Positions 1 through 11,589 of a stretch of 64,000 nt of DNA are shown here, piece by piece. The notes under the pieces are model-generated. The model ran no database searches. It was not told where the DNA came from and was given only the letters and a program-made list of their open reading frames with translations. The stretch is taken from the NCBI GenBank assembly GCA_016584305.1, contig JACEEZ010025360.1, positions 84,501 through 148,500 on the forward strand, written 5' to 3'. Each line of letters starts with the position of its first letter. The stretch's first letter is position 1. The position numbers and the translations under genes were made by a program. This stretch comes from Chionoecetes opilio. Taxonomy: Eukaryota; Arthropoda; Malacostraca; Decapoda; Majidae.

Positions 1-106
1 CAGTCACAGCATTCAGCATCTCTTGTAGCTCATTGTGGTTTTCACTAAGGATCACCACATCATCTGCATACATCAGTACACTCAACACTTCACCTCCATC
101 ACTGAC
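1..106 (-). mobile_element. LINE-epsilon reverse transcriptase fragment
   Basis: Nearly identical to 4288-4385 of this window, the part of a LINE reverse transcriptase that encodes the YADD catalytic motif on the minus strand. Homology stops at about position 106, where Gypsy-type sequence begins. The fragment continues past the left edge of the window. Confidence 0.8.
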
Positions 107-409
107 GTGAGATCTTGGTACGGATTCGTGAACCAGCTGGCGCCCTTCCTTGCAACAGCCCCTATTATGGAGCCGTTCCGCGACCTCCTCAAGAAGCCCA
201 CCGGCAAGAAAGTGTACTGGGACGAGCAGCTGCGGCAGAAGCTCGAGCAGGCGAAGGCCACGATATGTCAGTTGGCCAAGGACGGGCTGGCTTACTATGA
301 TCGCACCAGGCCCACTGCTGTTATTACTGACTGGAGCAAGCTGGGACTAGGCGTTGTCATCCTCCAGCAGCACTGCCGCTGTTCATCTGTGGACGTACCA
401 TTCTGCTGA
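107..409 (+). pseudogene. Gypsy pol remnant: RT connection and start of RNase H
   Basis: The frame encodes a region typical of Ty3/Gypsy pol between reverse transcriptase and RNase H. It includes PIMEPFRDLLKK, a tryptophan-containing segment, and the RNase H start around VITDWSKLGLGVVILQQ. The frame is lost near 380-410, and RNase H continues in another frame from about 431. Confidence 0.75.
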
Positions 410-430
410 AAGACCGGCTGGCGCCTGGCA

Positions 431-1585
431 CTGTGTGGCAGCCGTCACTTAACCGCTGCTGAGGCGGGATACGCCCCTGTGGAAGGCGAAGCGCTCGCCG
501 TGGCTTGGTGTCTCCGCAAGGCTCGCCTATTCTTGTTGGGCTGCCCTAACCTGACCCTGGTGACTGGCCACCGCCCCCTGGTTAAGCTTCTGGGTGATCG
601 AGCACTCATGGATATAGTGAACCCGCGGCTCTTCCGCCTGAAGGAGAAGACGCTTCAGTACCGCTTCACTATCCGCTACCTGCCCGGTAGAAAGAATTGT
701 GCAGCCGACTTCCTCTCGAGATACCCTGCACTCAAAGCGCCACCCGATGGACAGGATGAAGAGCAGGGGGAGGAACTGGCAGGAGCAATGGCTGCAGCCA
801 CCGTGGCAGCCCTGAACTTTAACGAGTGTCTCACCCTGGATGAGGGAGTGGTCCTTCAGGCATCACAGCAGGACCCGGCATACCAGTTGTTCGTGGCTAA
901 AGTGCTGGCAAGCGACTGGCATCCCCACAGAGCGCAGGAGATTGAATGCCTGCGGTCATTCTACGGTGTCAGGGATAGATTGTCGGTGTCACGTGGCTTG
1001 GTGAACTACGTATATGACCAAGGGCACGTGCGTTTGGTTATCCCTGAGGAGCTGCGCCATCAAGTGGCAGCAAACCTGCATGCAAGCCACCAAGGCCTGG
1101 ATTCCATGCTCAGAAGGGCCAGACAGACGGTGTACTGGCCAGGCCTGGAAGGGGATTTGCAGCACCACCGGTCCTCCTGCGACACCTGTAACGCCTACGC
1201 ACCATCACAGCCACCTGAGCCGCTGATCCTCACGCCAGCCCCTGAGTATCCCTTCCAGCAGACAGTGGTGGACGTCTTCCAGCTGGACGGGTGCTCATAC
1301 TTGGCTTATGCTGACAGGCTAACTGGCTGGCTTGAGGTAGCGCAGCTGCCCAGTGGTGCAACCTCGAACAAGATTGTGAGGCAGCTGAGGCTCTACTTTG
1401 CGAGATGGGGCGCGCCTGAGCAAATATCGACGGATGGCGGGACTAATCTAGTGAGTGAAGAAATGACTGCCTTCTTCGAGAGATGGGGCGTAACTGTGCG
1501 CCTCTCCTCTGCTCACTACCCGCAGAGTAACGGGCGGGCAGAAGCTGCAGTGAAATCTGCGAAGAGAGTGCTGCGGGTAACATAG
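431..1585 (+). pseudogene. Gypsy pol remnant: RNase H and integrase
   Basis: The RNase H part begins with SRHLTAAEAGYAPVEGEALA and ends near a typical FLSRYP. A His-His-Cys-Cys zinc-binding module follows (HASHQG ... SCDTCNAY), then the integrase core. Its three acidic residues appear as the D of VVDVFQLDG, the D of STDGGTNL and the E of NGRAEAAVKSAKR. The frame ends in TAG at 1583-1585, and homologous sequence resumes in another frame, so a frameshift disables the gene. Confidence 0.85.
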
Positions 1586-1599
1586 GAGCGAGCGGAAGC

Positions 1600-2175
1600 C
1601 TCTACAGTGACAAAGTTGCTCTCGCTCTGTTGCAGTACCTAAATACTCCCCTCCGTGACATTGATAAGTCCCCGGCGCAGCTGGCAACGGGCCGTCAGCT
1701 ACGTGATGGTGTTCCTGCCATCTCGCAAAACTTCAGGGTGGACGAACATTGGGGGCGCACACTGCGTGAACGAGAGCGGCAGGTAGCCAGACACAACAGT
1801 GTGGTGAAGGATCACGTAAGTGGGCATTTTCGCTCCACCATCACCCCTGGTAGCGGTGTGCTGGTGCAGAATCAAGCTAATAAGACCTGGGACAGGTCAG
1901 GTATTGTTGTAGAGGCGAGAGACAACAGGCAATACCTAACAAAGCTTGATGGAAGTGGCAGGCTGTCGCTACGTACGCGCAAGCACCTCAAGCCGCTGCT
2001 ACGCCCACATTCCAGCCCAACAGTACCTCCAAGGTCGCGGGTGCTGCCACTATCACCGCAGGATCACATGCCGCTGCAAACTCCATCCGGCATCTCGCTG
2101 ATACACACTCCCGCGCCCAGCCGCCCTCGCCGCTGTGTGGCTAGGCCTGGATGGTTAAATGACTATGTTGAGTGA
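1600..2175 (+). pseudogene. Gypsy integrase C-terminal remnant
   Basis: This continues the integrase after the frameshift, with the YLNTPLRDIDKSPAQLATGR segment usual at the end of the Gypsy integrase core. A basic, proline-rich C-terminal tail follows, ending in TGA at 2173-2175. No intact start is expected, since the segment was part of a polyprotein. Confidence 0.7.
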
Positions 2176-2417
2176 AGGTGGTTTAGTGTTAAGTATGAGG
2201 ACATGTTGTGTGTTATGTTAAGTTACTAGCACTGCGGGCAAAGCTGTGTTTTACTATGTTGATGTACAAGAATGAGAGGACGTGTACTAGCCCATCAGTA
2301 TCTATCTAGCATAGGCACCTGCGTTATACTTTACTTTTGTAACGGGCCATCATGTTTTCTTTGTGGTTTTGTTACACTGATTATTCATTGCCATTGTCAT
2401 GCCCCTGTATAATCTCC

Positions 2418-2580
2418 GGGGAGGGGAAGTTGTAGGATATACTGTATCGTGAGCGCTGGCATCCCTACATAGGGGAGCAGCGTCAGTTAGACTCGGGTTC
2501 GCTAAGCACGGAGACGTGCGGCTCTGTACGCTCCAATAAAGATAGACTACGGCTTCCTGTGTGTGTCTCTCATCTAGACA
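2418..2580 (+). repeat. Polypurine tract and 3' LTR of the Gypsy element
   Basis: A purine run at 2418-2429 lies directly before TGTAGG at 2431. The segment from there ends in CA at 2580, contains AATAAA at about 2534, and stops exactly where LINE sequence restarts. That makes a short LTR of about 150 bp. With no 5' LTR in the window the limits cannot be confirmed by comparison. Confidence 0.6.
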
Positions 2581-2940
2581 CCCCTTGATCACCAACCTTT
2601 TCCAAAACCTTGCATAACATTTCTCTGTTTACTCTATCATAGGTTTTCTCAATGTCTAGGAACCCAAGGTACAGTGTCTTTCCCTCCCTTTCCTTCTTTT
2701 CAATTATTTCATTCACCACAAACATGTTGTCCTCTGCCCTCCTATCCACTCGAAAACCATTTTGCTCCTCACCTAACACCATAGCTCTCTCCAACCATTT
2801 ACACAACCTTTCCTTCAACACTGCACTAAAAACTTTACCTACTGTATTCATTAGGGCTATTGGTCTATAGTTCTTCAATTCACTCTTACTCTTGTATCCT
2901 CCTTTATGCAATAGGGTCACTCTACATTCATTTCATTTTC
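2581..2940 (-). mobile_element. LINE-epsilon fragment, N-terminal reverse transcriptase
   Basis: The minus strand encodes an open reverse transcriptase segment with KNYRPIALMNTVGKVFS, QNGFRVDRRAEDN and a variant first catalytic motif FLDIEKTYDRVN. It ends where the Gypsy 3' LTR begins. The matching downstream part of the same LINE is the fragment at 1-106. Confidence 0.8.
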
Positions 2941-2946
2941 TAGGCA

Positions 2947-4545
2947 CTTGATCTTGATCTTGATCTTGATCTTGATTTGGGAGTCACCCAGCAGATGCTG
3001 TCAGTGAAGCCTTTGGTCCGGCGTTCTCCCACACATGTAATCTGTTGGGAGAGAAGCAAAAGGGGGAAGCAAAACTAGGGATTTCTTTTTCCCCTCCTTC
3101 CTCTCTCTGCATCACATTCATACGGGGTCCCCCATCACTGAGGGGCCCCCTGCCTCTCATGCTCTCTCCTACGTGCTCTCCAAGAGTTCTCCAAGAATTC
3201 TTTTACACTCTCAATCACACGACTGTCACTCCTCCACTCAGCACACAACCCCAGCAGGTACTCCATCTCCACTCTCCTGTCTCTCATCTCTCGCCATTCT
3301 TCCACTCCGACCTCTCCTACCACTACCTCCAACATCTGTGTCCTAGCATACTCATACCGTTCACATTCCAGCAAACAAGTGCTCCACGGTTTCATCCACT
3401 CCTGTCACACACATCTCACACACCTTGCTGCCATCATTCTTCCATCTGTACATACGACTATTTACCTCCAGCGACTTTGTCCTGGCTCTGAAGAGTAGGT
3501 CCCCTCCATAGCCACCATCATAGAACCTTTCATACCGTGGCTGGTCCTTTCTCCTGTACCATTCCAGTGTTGATTTCTCACTCATTCCCCTCAGCCATTC
3601 TTCTTTCCCTTTCTCTTCCACTCTCCTATTTATTTCCTTTTTGCATACAGCCATACTCCCATGTCTCATCACTCCTGTCACAAACATTCCCAGTTCACCT
3701 GTCCATCTTTCCACTTTTACTGAGTCTTTCATCCACTTCCCATACATATTCCAGTCCCAAACCTTGCTTGCCCATTTGCTGTCATCCATTCGTTGCAGTC
3801 TAGCTCTGTACCTCAGTCCTGCCTTTGCTATCCTCTCTCTGAACGTGCTCCATCCCATGTCTCCTCTAATCGCTTCCACTGCCACATATCTATTGGCTCC
3901 TAATGCTATTCTGCCTGCTTTGTTCTGTGTTACTTCCAATCTGTCCAACTCCTTCCTAGACCACACCATTGTTTCCAGGCCATACATAATGCTAGGGACT
4001 GCCACACCCTTCCATAGTCCTCTCACCACTTCATACTTGTTGGCCCGATATCTTGCCACACTGCCTAGCCTTCCAACCCACTGGTTGGCTCTAGCTATCC
4101 TCTCATGTTTAGTTTTCTCACAGCCTTTATCATCCAACCAAATACCCAGATACTTGTACTCTTTCGTTCTCTTTATTTCATTCCCACCCACCATCCAAAT
4201 CCTGTCATCATCAGAGTCATCCCCATTCACCACCAACACTTGACTCTTCTCCTTACTGAGCCTAACGTTGAAGTCCCTCCCATACTCAGTCACAGCATTC
4301 AGCATCTCTTGTAGTTCATTGTGGTTTTCACTAAGGATCACCACATCATCTGCATACATCAGTATACTCAACACTTCATCTCCAATTTTCACACCCAGAC
4401 CTGTACGCTTCACTCTCACTGCCATTTCCTCAACATATAAACCAAAAAGTAGAGGAGAAAGGACACAGCCCTGTCTTACTCCTCTCTTACTATTCACCCA
4501 TCCAGTCTCGAGGTCACCCATACTGAACTTGGCCTGTGTGTGACA
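2947..4545 (-). mobile_element. LINE-epsilon copy with (ATCAAG)n tail
   Basis: The minus-strand frame 4521-3361 encodes the second half of a reverse transcriptase, with SKRGVRQGCVLSPLLFGLY and LMYADDVVILSENHNE. A long C-terminal domain follows, with a CxxC-x-ETVEHL motif. A second frame (3395-3135) carries the C-terminus, so there is one frameshift. The 3' end is a hexamer tail seen on the plus strand as repeated CTTGAT at 2950-2977. The copy is 5'-truncated. Confidence 0.85.
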
Positions 4546-4550
4546 TCACC

Positions 4551-4945
4551 CTTGATCTTGATCTTGATCTTGATCTTGATGTTACAGGTGGCCTTTTCTT
4601 CATAGGCCAGGCCTTTAAACCGGCTGCTCCTGTAGTCTTGTTCTTGTTCTTGTTTTAGGGCTGTAGAGTCTATTGTCTATTTCTCATATACCACATTCTT
4701 TCCAAAAACTCTTTCACTGTCTCAATCATCCGTCCACTTGTCTCACCACACAGTCCCAGCAGTAATAACATCCATTCTCTTCCTGTCCTTTCAACCACCT
4801 CGTTCATGTCACCTCCCATTTCAGTCAAAACCACCCGCATCATTTCCATTCTCTCCCCGCTATACTTCTCACATTCTAGTATCACATGTTCCACTGTTTC
4901 ATCCTCACCCATGTCACACATCTGGCACACTTTGCTGGCACCACT
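4551..4945 (-). mobile_element. LINE-epsilon 3' end, second tandem copy
   Basis: A second (CTTGAT)n tail at about 4553-4581 precedes minus-strand sequence encoding the same C-terminal module: CQMCDMGEDETVEHV and a C-terminus near MIETVKEFLERMWY. The LINE match fades near 4945. Confidence 0.75.
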
Positions 4946-5102
4946 GCCGCAAGCTTGAGCCTTGAGTGTGTGTGGTGCACCGTGCACGCACAGACTGCCG
5001 AGCAGCCGAGTCAACACAGAGCCGAGGCGGCGGTGCGTTGTCAAGGTGACAGCAGCACAACAGTGGTGTGGCGAGCACGCAGGGCCTCCCTGTCCCCGGC
5101 AG
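4946..5102 (+). other. Possible CpG-rich promoter or noncoding first exon
   Basis: This 150 bp stretch is rich in CpG compared with its surroundings and ends in a perfect donor-like sequence, CAG followed by GTGAGTCAG at 5103. A matching acceptor-like TTTCAG lies at 11356-11361, just before an in-frame ATG of frataxin. It could therefore be a 5' UTR exon of frataxin with a 6 kb intron. No coding potential was recognised, and this is inference only. Confidence 0.25.
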
Positions 5103-5266
5103 GTGAGTCAGCTCATTGAGCTCAGCAGTCTGCCTTGGCCCTTGAAGGCAGTGACAGGCGTGGCAGTAGGCGGTGGGGTGGGTGTTTACCTCGCCATAGT
5201 GCCCAGTGCGTGTACCATAATACACGGTACTATTCCAAATGAACACCCAATTCACTTTGGTGTACG

Positions 5267-5952
5267 AAACTGTTTTTTACTGCTGAGTTTTGATGCGTCT
5301 AGAATTAATCTGCTAACCATTTCTGTCGCAAATCTTTATTTATTTATTTATTTATTTTAGGTATTATTTTACACTAGAACCGAAATTCCCTACACAATTG
5401 GGAGTGTGGTTTCTGTTTACCTTATTGGATTCTAGGAAACATTCTCTCTGAGCTTCGGTCGCAAATCATTGCTTTTGGAGATTTAAAATGTTTTAATAGG
5501 AAGGAGTGTAGTACTATATGAGATAATATTATGATGAAAATTAAACTAACCTAACTCCACCTTTTGACTCACTAACCTAACCCCACAATTTAACTTCCTA
5601 ACTAAAGCCAAATCTGCATTAAAAAAGTGTCCGCGGCAAGGGAAGAACAGAGGCGATGCAGGTCACAAGAGGAAGCAGAGTGAGGCGGACATAAACACTT
5701 GTCTCCCGCCTCCCTATGCAATAACATGCCATTATCTCCAAAAGTAATGATTTGCGACGGAAGCTCACAGAGAGAATGTTTCCTAGAATCCAATAAGGTA
5801 AACAGAAACCACACTCCCAATTGTGTAGGGAATTTCGGTTCTAGTGTAAAATAATACCTAAAATAAATAAATAAATAAATGAAGATTTGCGACAGAAACG
5901 GTTAGCAGATTAATTCTAGACACATCAAAACTCAGCAGTAAAAAACAGTTTT
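5267..5952. mobile_element. Foldback element with 217-bp inverted arms
   Basis: Positions 5267-5483 and 5734-5952 are near-perfect reverse complements with a spacer of about 250 bp. The arms contain an ATTT tetranucleotide run and outer ends starting AAACTGTTTTTTACTG. There is no coding frame. This looks like a nonautonomous foldback or long-TIR MITE. The right arm ends a few bases before the C-rich minisatellite. Confidence 0.85.
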
Positions 5953-5955
5953 GTT

Positions 5956-8900
5956 TCTCCACCACCAACACCCATCCCCGTTTCCCCACCACCAACACCC
6001 ATCCCCTTCCCCCACCACCAACACCCATCCCCTTCCCCCACCACCAACACCCATCCCCGTTTCCCCACCACCAACACCCATCCCCTTCCCCCACCACCAA
6101 CACCCATCCCCGTTTCCCCACCACCAACACCCATCCCCTTCCCCCACCACCAACACCCATCCCCGTTTCTCCACCACCAACACCCATCCCCTTCCCCCAC
6201 CACCAACACCCATCCCCTTCCCCCACCACCAACACCCATCCCCTTCCCCCACCACCAACACCCATCCCCTTCCCCCACCACCAACACCCATCCCCGTTTC
6301 TCCACCACCAACACCCACCCCCTTCCCCCACCACCAACACCCATCCCTTCCCCCACCACCAACACCCATCCCCGTTTCCCCACCACCAACACCCATCCCT
6401 TCCCCACCACCAACACCCATCCCTTCCCCCACTACCAACACCCATCCCCTTCCCCCACCACCAACACCCATCCCCTTCCCCCACCACCAACACCCATCCC
6501 CAAACCCCCACCCCCAACACCCATCCCCGTTTCCCCACCCCCAACACCCATCCCCTTCCCCCCACCACCAACACCCATCCCCTTCCCCCACCACCAACAC
6601 CCATCCCCGTTTCCCCACCACCAACACCCATCCCCTTCCCCCACCACCAACACACATCCCCTTCCCCCCCACCAACACCCATCCCCTTCCCCCACCACCA
6701 ACACCCATCCCCTTCCCCCACCCACCAACACCCATCCCCGTTTCCCCACCACCAACACCCAAGCCCCTTCCCCACCACCAACACCCTCCCCTTTCCCCAC
6801 CACCAACACCCATCCCCTTCCCCCACCACCAACACCCCATCCCCTTCCCCACCACCAACACCCATCCCGTTTCTCCACCACCAACACCCATCCCCTTCCC
6901 CCACCACCAACCCCCCATCCCCTTTCCCCCCCACCAACACCCATCCCCGTTTCCCACCACCAACACCCAAACCCCTTCACCCACCACCAACACCCATCCC
7001 CTTTCCCCACCACCAACACCCACCCCCTTCCCCCACCACCAACACCCATCCCCTTCCCCCACCACCAACAAACCCATCCCCGTTTCTCCACCACCAACAC
7101 CCATCCCCTTCCCCCACCACCAACACCCTCCCCTTCCCCACCACCAACACCCATCCCCTTCTCCCACCACCAACACCCATCCCCTTCCCCCACCACCAAC
7201 ACCCATCCCCTTCCCCCACCACCAACACCCATCCCCTTCCCCCACCACCAACACCATCCCCTTCTCCCACCACCAACACCCATCCCCTTCCCCCACCACC
7301 AACACCCATCCCCGTTTCCCCACCACACACCCAAACCCTTCCCCCACCACCAACACCCATCCCCTTCCCCCACCACCAACACCCATCCCCTTCCCCCACC
7401 ACCAACATCCATCATCTTTCCCCACCAACAACTCCCATCCCCTTCCCCCACCACCAACACCCATCCCCTTCCCCCACCCCCAAACACCCATCCCCTTCCC
7501 CACCACCAACACCCATCCCCGTTTCCCCACCACCAACACCCATCCCCGTTTCCCCACCACCAACACCCAAACCCCTTCCCCCACACCAACACCCATCCCC
7601 TTCCCCCACCACCAACACCCATCCCCTTCCCCCACCCACCAACACCCACCCCCTTTCCCCCCACCACCAACACCCATCCCCTTCCCCCACCACCAACACC
7701 CATCCCCTTCCCCCACCACCAACACCCATCCCCTTCCCCCACCACCAACACCCATCCCCTTCCCCCACCACCAACACCCATCCCCTTCCCCCACCACCAA
7801 CACCATCCCCTTCCCCCACCACCAACACCCATCCCCTTCTCCCACCACCAACACCCATCCCCTTCTCCCACCACCAACACCCATCCCCTTCCCCACCACC
7901 AACACCCATCCCCTTCCCCCACCCCCAAACCCACCCATCCCCTTTCCCCACCACCAACACTCACCCCCTTCCCCCACCACCAACATCCATCCCCTTCTCC
8001 CACCACCAACACCCATCCCTTCCCCCACCACCAACACCCATTCCCTTCCCCCACCACCAACACCCATCCCCTTCCCCACCACCAACACCCATCCCCTCTC
8101 CCAACACCAACACCCATCCCCTTCCCCCCCCACCAACACCCATCCCCTTCTCCCACCACCAACACCCATCCCCTTCCCCACCACCAACACCCATCCCCTT
8201 CCCCCACCACCAACACCCATCCCCGTTTCCCACCACCAACACCCAAACCCCTTCCCCCACCCCCAAAACACCCATCCCCTTCCCCACCACCAACACCCAT
8301 CCCCTTCCCCCCCCACCAACCCCCCATCCCCTTCCCCCACCAACAACTCCCATCCCCTTCCCCCACCCACCACACCCATCCCTTCCCCCACCACCAACCC
8401 CCATCCCCTTCCCCCACCACCAACACCCATCCCCTTCCCCACCACCAACACCCATCCCTTCCCCCACCACCAACACTCATCCCCGTTTCCCCACCACCAA
8501 CACCCATCCCCTTCCCCCACCACCAACCCCATCCCCTTCCCCACCACCAACACCCATCCCCTTCCCCCACCACCAACACCCATGCCCTTCCCCCACCACC
8601 AACACCCATCCCCTTCCCCCACCACCAACACCCATCCCCTTCCCCACCACCAACACCCATCCCCGTTTCCCCACCACCAACACCCAAACCCCTTCCCCCA
8701 CCACCAACACCCACCCCCTCCCCCACCACCAACACCCATCCCCTTCCCCTTCCCCCACCACCAACACCATCCCCTTCCCCCACCAACAACTCCCATCCCC
8801 TTCCCCCACCACCAACACCCATCCCCTTCCCCACCACCAACACCCATCCCCTTCCCCCACCACCAACACCCATCCCTTTCCCCCACCACCAACACCCATC

Positions 8901-9283
8901 CCCTTCCCCCCACCAACACCCATCCCCTTCCCCCACCACCAACACCCATCCCCTTCCCCACCACCAACACCCATCCCCATCCCCCACCACCAACACCCAT
9001 CCCTTCCCCCACCACCAACACCCATCCCTTCCCCCACCACCAACACCCATCCCCTTCCCCCACCACCAACACCCATCCCCTTCCCCCACCACCAACACCC
9101 ATCCCCTTCCCCCCCACCAACACCCATCCCCTTCTCCCACCCACCAACACCCATCCCCTTCCCCCACCACCAACACCCATCCCCTTCCCCCCCCACCAAC
9201 ACCCATCCCCTTCTCCCAACACCAACACCCATCCCCTTCCCCCACCACCAACACCCATCCCCTTCCCCACCACCAACACCCAC
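5956..9283. repeat. C-rich 26-bp minisatellite, about 128 copies
   Basis: The unit is approximately CACCACCAACACCCATCCCC plus TTCCCC, with variants such as CCCGTTTCC and length changes of 1-2 bp. The plus strand is almost free of G. Because the unit contains no stop codon in any frame, reading frames over 900 codons long exist on both strands. They translate to repeats such as FPHHQHPSP, and I treat them as artefacts. The minus strand has runs GGGG, GGGG, GGG and GGGG per unit, so it is strongly G-quadruplex-prone. Confidence 0.95.
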
Positions 9284-9600
9284 TGTGTTCACACCATTAC
9301 AAAACACACATAACATGACCTATCTATCAAGCACTAAACCTACCCCCACAAACTAGTAGTAGTTAGCCATAGATTACAGCTTTCAACTTTCCTCACAAAT
9401 TCCATGCAGTTTTTCTATACTGCATGGTATCACTTCATTTCCGGCCAGCTTCGGCTGGAGGGATGGGTGGGTGGGGAGGAGCCTTCTACTTTCCTATCCT
9501 TTCTCTCTTATCATCTAGTTAGTGTAGTGTAGTTAAAGCAAACAGCCTTGTAAGGACCTATCGGTCTGTTGCTGTTTGTGTTTCCTATGTAATCCTATGT
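9284..9600. other. Unique sequence between minisatellite blocks
   Basis: No gene, repeat or transposon end was recognised in these bases. Confidence 0.5.
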
Positions 9601-9828
9601 AAACACCCATCCCCTTCCTCCACCACCAACACCCATCCCCTTCCCCCAACACCAACACCCATCCCCTTCCCCCACCACCAACACCCATCCCCTTCCCCAA
9701 CACCAACACCCATCCCCTTCCCCCACCACCAACACCCATCCCCTTCCCCCAACACCAACACCCATCCCCTTCCCCCACCACCAACACCCATCCCCTTCCC
9801 CCAACACCAACACCCATCCCCTTCCCCT
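9601..9828. repeat. Second block of the C-rich minisatellite
   Basis: About nine units of the same 26-bp family, here partly alternating between CCACCACC and CCAACACC variants. They are separated from the main block by about 310 bp of unrelated sequence. Confidence 0.9.
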
Positions 9829-10428
9829 TTCTGGCCTTGTAATAATCTCCTAACTACCACATAATTTATTACCATGTATAATCTCTGACAACATAACATG
9901 CATGGGTTCTCTAAACTAAACCTAACTGCACATTTCAACCTAGTTATCGGGCTGCATCTCACATCAACCTTCTAAAAACTTGCTGTATATATAGATGGGT
10001 GAGGGTAAAGCTTGGAGGCTTGAAGAAACAAAGAATGAATGGCAGTAGAGGTGGGAGCCACGTTGTCCTGTAGTTATGGTAGTGGCGGTGGCGTCCCTCC
10101 CCCTCTTATAACTTAGCAAACTCTGCCTCTGTTTACACTCGGTTGTCCTAACACCTCTAGCATCTGTCCCAGTGCTCATCGTGTCACCCATTGGGGTAGT
10201 CAGGCCTGGGCATTGGGGGCTCATTGCATAGCCCCCAATGTTCTTTTTTATTTTTTTATTGCAAAAATAAGAATATCTCTGACTGGGGTTAACACAAAAT
10301 TATAGTAAGGAATGAGAGATTTGGTTTAATGTTGCTTGGCATATGCCGATTGCATCTTTTTTATGAGCAGGACAAGAGAGAGGCAGAGAGAACAGGAGAT
10401 GAGAAGTGCAACAGACGGGGAGGGTTTT
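9829..10428. other. No recognised feature
   Basis: Ordinary-composition sequence. I found no coding frame with recognisable content and no repeat. Confidence 0.4.
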
Positions 10429-10818
10429 GGGGAGGTGGTAGCAGAGTGGTTAGCGTCTCCGAGTATTACAAAGTTAGATTATTACAGTTAGGTGGCGTTC
10501 TCGGTGACCTGAATTCGATCCCGAGTGAGACCCATAAATCCACTTTAAATCTTTCTGCACCATCGAGTGGCCTAAGAACACCCACATGCTGCCCATTAAC
10601 TCTACCTTCGATTGTGAGTGCATCGGAGGACACAGGGGGACGGCATGAACCTCTAATCACAGGCGTCACCATAACAATCCTGCCTGTGCCACCACGGGCG
10701 AGGGCCAACCATCACAGCCCTCAAGTGAACCTCCAGAGCCTACCATCCCACCCCTGGAGGTCACTGCCTACAGGCGCTATAGGCACACATGTAAAAAGAA
10801 GAAGAAGAAAAAAAAGAC
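10429..10818 (+). mobile_element. tRNA-derived SINE, copy 1
   Basis: The head carries a polymerase III box A (TAGCAGAGTGGTTAGCG) and box B (GAATTCGATCCCG). A body of about 250 bp follows that matches 28424-28772 almost throughout, then an A/G-rich tail. Copy 1 has about 30 extra bases between the two boxes, so it is unlikely to be an active source copy. Confidence 0.85.
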
Positions 10819-11341
10819 AGATGAGACACCAGAAGACCATCTGGAGAGTCAAAGAAGAGACTATAAGGACAACACACAGAGTTGACACAGTTCAAAAGCC
10901 TTTCATTTGTCACACAATAGAAGCAGAAGTTATTAGTCCAGGGTTGGTAACATTTCAGTATTGAACAAAGCATTGGCAATAATATACAATCTATATGACT
11001 GCTTCATCACGCCAAAGCTCTCATTATTTTTCTTAGGGTTTTACTCCTGCTGATGAAAATAAAAATAATAACGAGTTGAACCCCAAATCAGATTGTCTTG
11101 ATTATATTTATATTTCATGTTGCGAAAGTCAGCCTAACCAAACGACCTGATCCTTTGCTTAGAGCAGTGTCTCACACCTTTCATTATACTCTTAAATATA
11201 TCGAAAATTATCCGGTATAAATCTAAAGATCTCTAGGCTGGGCTGGGCTCCCAATGTTTCAAGATGCTATACACGCCCCTGGTGTCACCCTCACCCCCCC
11301 CCACACGTGTTGCTGTAGGTGTGCTGCCAGGGAGTCCTAAG
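10819..11341. promoter_or_regulatory. Frataxin upstream region, nothing specific seen
   Basis: AT-rich sequence between a SINE and the frataxin start. There is no clear TATA box at a useful distance and no recognised repeat. It either contains the promoter or is an intron, if the noncoding exon suggested at 4946-5102 is real. Confidence 0.25.
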
Positions 11342-11559
11342 ATGGTTGTTTACTGTTTCAGCATGAGCCTGATGAGAGCTGGATCAGTGGGGTGGCGCCT
11401 GTACAGACAGTATGTGTGTGTGCGTGCCTCTCGCTGCCTGCATGGGGCTGTGGCGTCCCTGGCTGTGAGGAAGCCCCTTCACGCCCCACCAGTCCCCAGG
11501 GACCTCCTGCAGGGCTGCCCTGTGCTGCAGGCTGCCTCCACGCGCTGGTATTCTGTGGA
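11342..11559 (+). CDS. FXN: Frataxin, exon 1 (mitochondrial targeting region)
   Basis: Frataxin acts in the mitochondrial matrix, where it binds the NFS1-ISD11-ISCU complex and promotes iron-sulfur cluster assembly. Exon 1 encodes residues 1-73 of a predicted 194-residue precursor (human: 210). The N-terminus is rich in Arg and hydroxylated residues with no acidic residue for the first 50, as expected for a targeting peptide. I chose the ATG at 11342 for its strong context (A at -3, G at +4). An in-frame ATG at 11363, directly after an acceptor-like TTTCAG, is a real alternative, and 11264 is a weaker one. The exon ends in GTGGA with donor GTGAGT at 11560. Joining to exon 2 completes a GAG codon and keeps the frame. 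Confidence 0.85.
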
Positions 11560-11589
11560 GTGAGTATTGTGACGGCTGCAGGGAGGCTG

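Larger units (their letters stand above)
107..2580 (+). mobile_element. Ty3/Gypsy-type LTR retrotransposon, 5'-truncated
   Basis: Pol-type coding sequence (end of reverse transcriptase, RNase H, integrase) is followed by a polypurine tract and a short terminal repeat containing AATAAA. There is no 5' LTR, gag or protease, and the left end joins LINE sequence in the middle of a domain. Roughly 240 bp of the flanking LINE also seems to be missing, which points to a deletion across the left junction. The reading frame is broken at least twice, so this copy is dead. It is described only as an old element. Confidence 0.85.

Noticed and set aside
5932..9316. Open frames of up to about 1120 codons on both strands
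   Set aside because: They are confined to the C-rich minisatellite, occur in several frames on both strands, and translate to simple repeats. The unit simply lacks stop codons.
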